From: Mesorhizobium sp. NZP2077
GTDB taxonomy: Bacteria; Pseudomonadota; Alphaproteobacteria; Rhizobiales; Rhizobiaceae
Assembly: GCF_013170805.1 (NCBI RefSeq)
Contig: NZ_CP051293.1
Coordinates: 5,090,001 to 5,154,000 of the forward strand
DNA length: 64,000 nt
Direction: 5' to 3'
Under the pieces are notes generated by a model. That model had not been told where the DNA came from, ran no database searches, and saw only the letters and a list, made by a program, of their open reading frames with translations. Position numbers and translations under genes: made by a program. Shown piece by piece: positions 63,926 through 64,000 of the stretch (positions are counted from its first letter, which is position 1; each line of letters opens with the position of its first letter).

Positions 63926-64000
63926 GTGGAACTGCCGGCCTCTCTTCGACAAGCTGTCGATCGTATCCTGGAAAAGGTACCGCTGCCGGTACTGAAGCAG
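63926..64000 (+). CDS. partial Rsm22-like ribosomal methyltransferase (5' end)
   Basis: The window cuts this gene after 25 codons. Translation from GTG 63926, with GAGGAG 6 nt upstream, gives MELPASLRQAVDRILEKVPL and then PVLKQ. This fits the N-terminus of the Rsm22-type SAM-dependent methyltransferases of the small ribosomal subunit, as I remember it. It starts right after the ynfA stop and is probably coupled to it. Only the beginning can be judged. Confidence 0.6.
   Translation, partial: MELPASLRQAVDRILEKVPLPVLKQ

Noticed and set aside
1..64000. tRNA, rRNA, CRISPR arrays, insertion sequences, integrase or attachment sites
   Set aside because: None could be recognised on either strand by reading. 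A tRNA or covariance-model scan would be decisive for small RNAs.

Overview
This is a chromosomal stretch of a high-GC alphaproteobacterium, most likely Mesorhizobium or a close relative in the Hyphomicrobiales. The evidence is the rhizobial order of core genes (SDR-uvrC-pgsA-moaD-moaE; pepA-holC opposite lptF-lptG-lptD-surA-pdxA-rsmA; fabD-fabG-acpP-fabF-mltG-yicC-gmk; rpsF-rpsR-rplI), a MucR/Ros-type regulator, DUF995 proteins, an Omp25/31-like porin, and a long palindromic intergenic repeat of a kind I associate with Mesorhizobium. No rRNA, tRNA, CRISPR array, transposase or phage gene was seen. This is a reading by eye without database searches.

Layout. 0-7.3 kb: amino-acid and small-molecule metabolism (M20 amidohydrolase, diaminopropionate ammonia-lyase-like enzyme, Lrp/AsnC regulator, flavin monooxygenase-like protein, agmatinase-family hydrolase, molybdopterin oxidoreductase). 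7.4-16.2 kb: palindromic repeat, ABC-F ATPase, MucR-like regulator, a tightly coupled set (2OG-Fe(II) oxygenase, EamA exporter, 67-aa protein) opposite a LysR regulator, DinB, a LigE-like GST, DUF2934, ndk, and a YbaY/META protein. 16.3-20.6 kb: the uvrC-pgsA-moaDE operon. 20.6-29.8 kb: accessory and regulatory genes (porin, GST, histone H1-like protein, winged-helix regulator, LysE exporter, a decayed MFS gene, VOC/AraC pair, rlmJ, TetR with twin operators beside a secreted AhpD-like protein). 29.8-39.6 kb: a polysaccharide locus. 39.6-64 kb: core envelope, fatty acid, ribosomal and lipid genes.

The most interesting part is 30-39.6 kb. It holds a UDP-glucuronate decarboxylase (UDP-xylose synthase type), an overlapping GalE-family epimerase that by context may make UDP-arabinose, a processive BcsA-like GT2 synthase, a secreted GH26-like glycosidase, two DUF995 proteins and three small lipoproteins ending in a shared IC-x-PSGFGQ-x3-C motif. 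The three main promoters (before the decarboxylase, the synthase and the glycosidase) share a 51-52 bp module: a TTAACC half-site, then TTAA-N7-TTAA (one mismatch in one copy), then a TTGACT -35 box. This matches the known binding pattern of the cell-cycle regulator CtrA. The inference is a CtrA-timed locus making and processing a pentose-containing surface polysaccharide.

The core genes work together on the envelope: lptF/lptG/lptD move LPS to the surface, SurA folds outer-membrane proteins, fabD/fabG/acpP/fabF make acyl chains, pgsA and cfa make and modify phospholipids, and mltG trims peptidoglycan.
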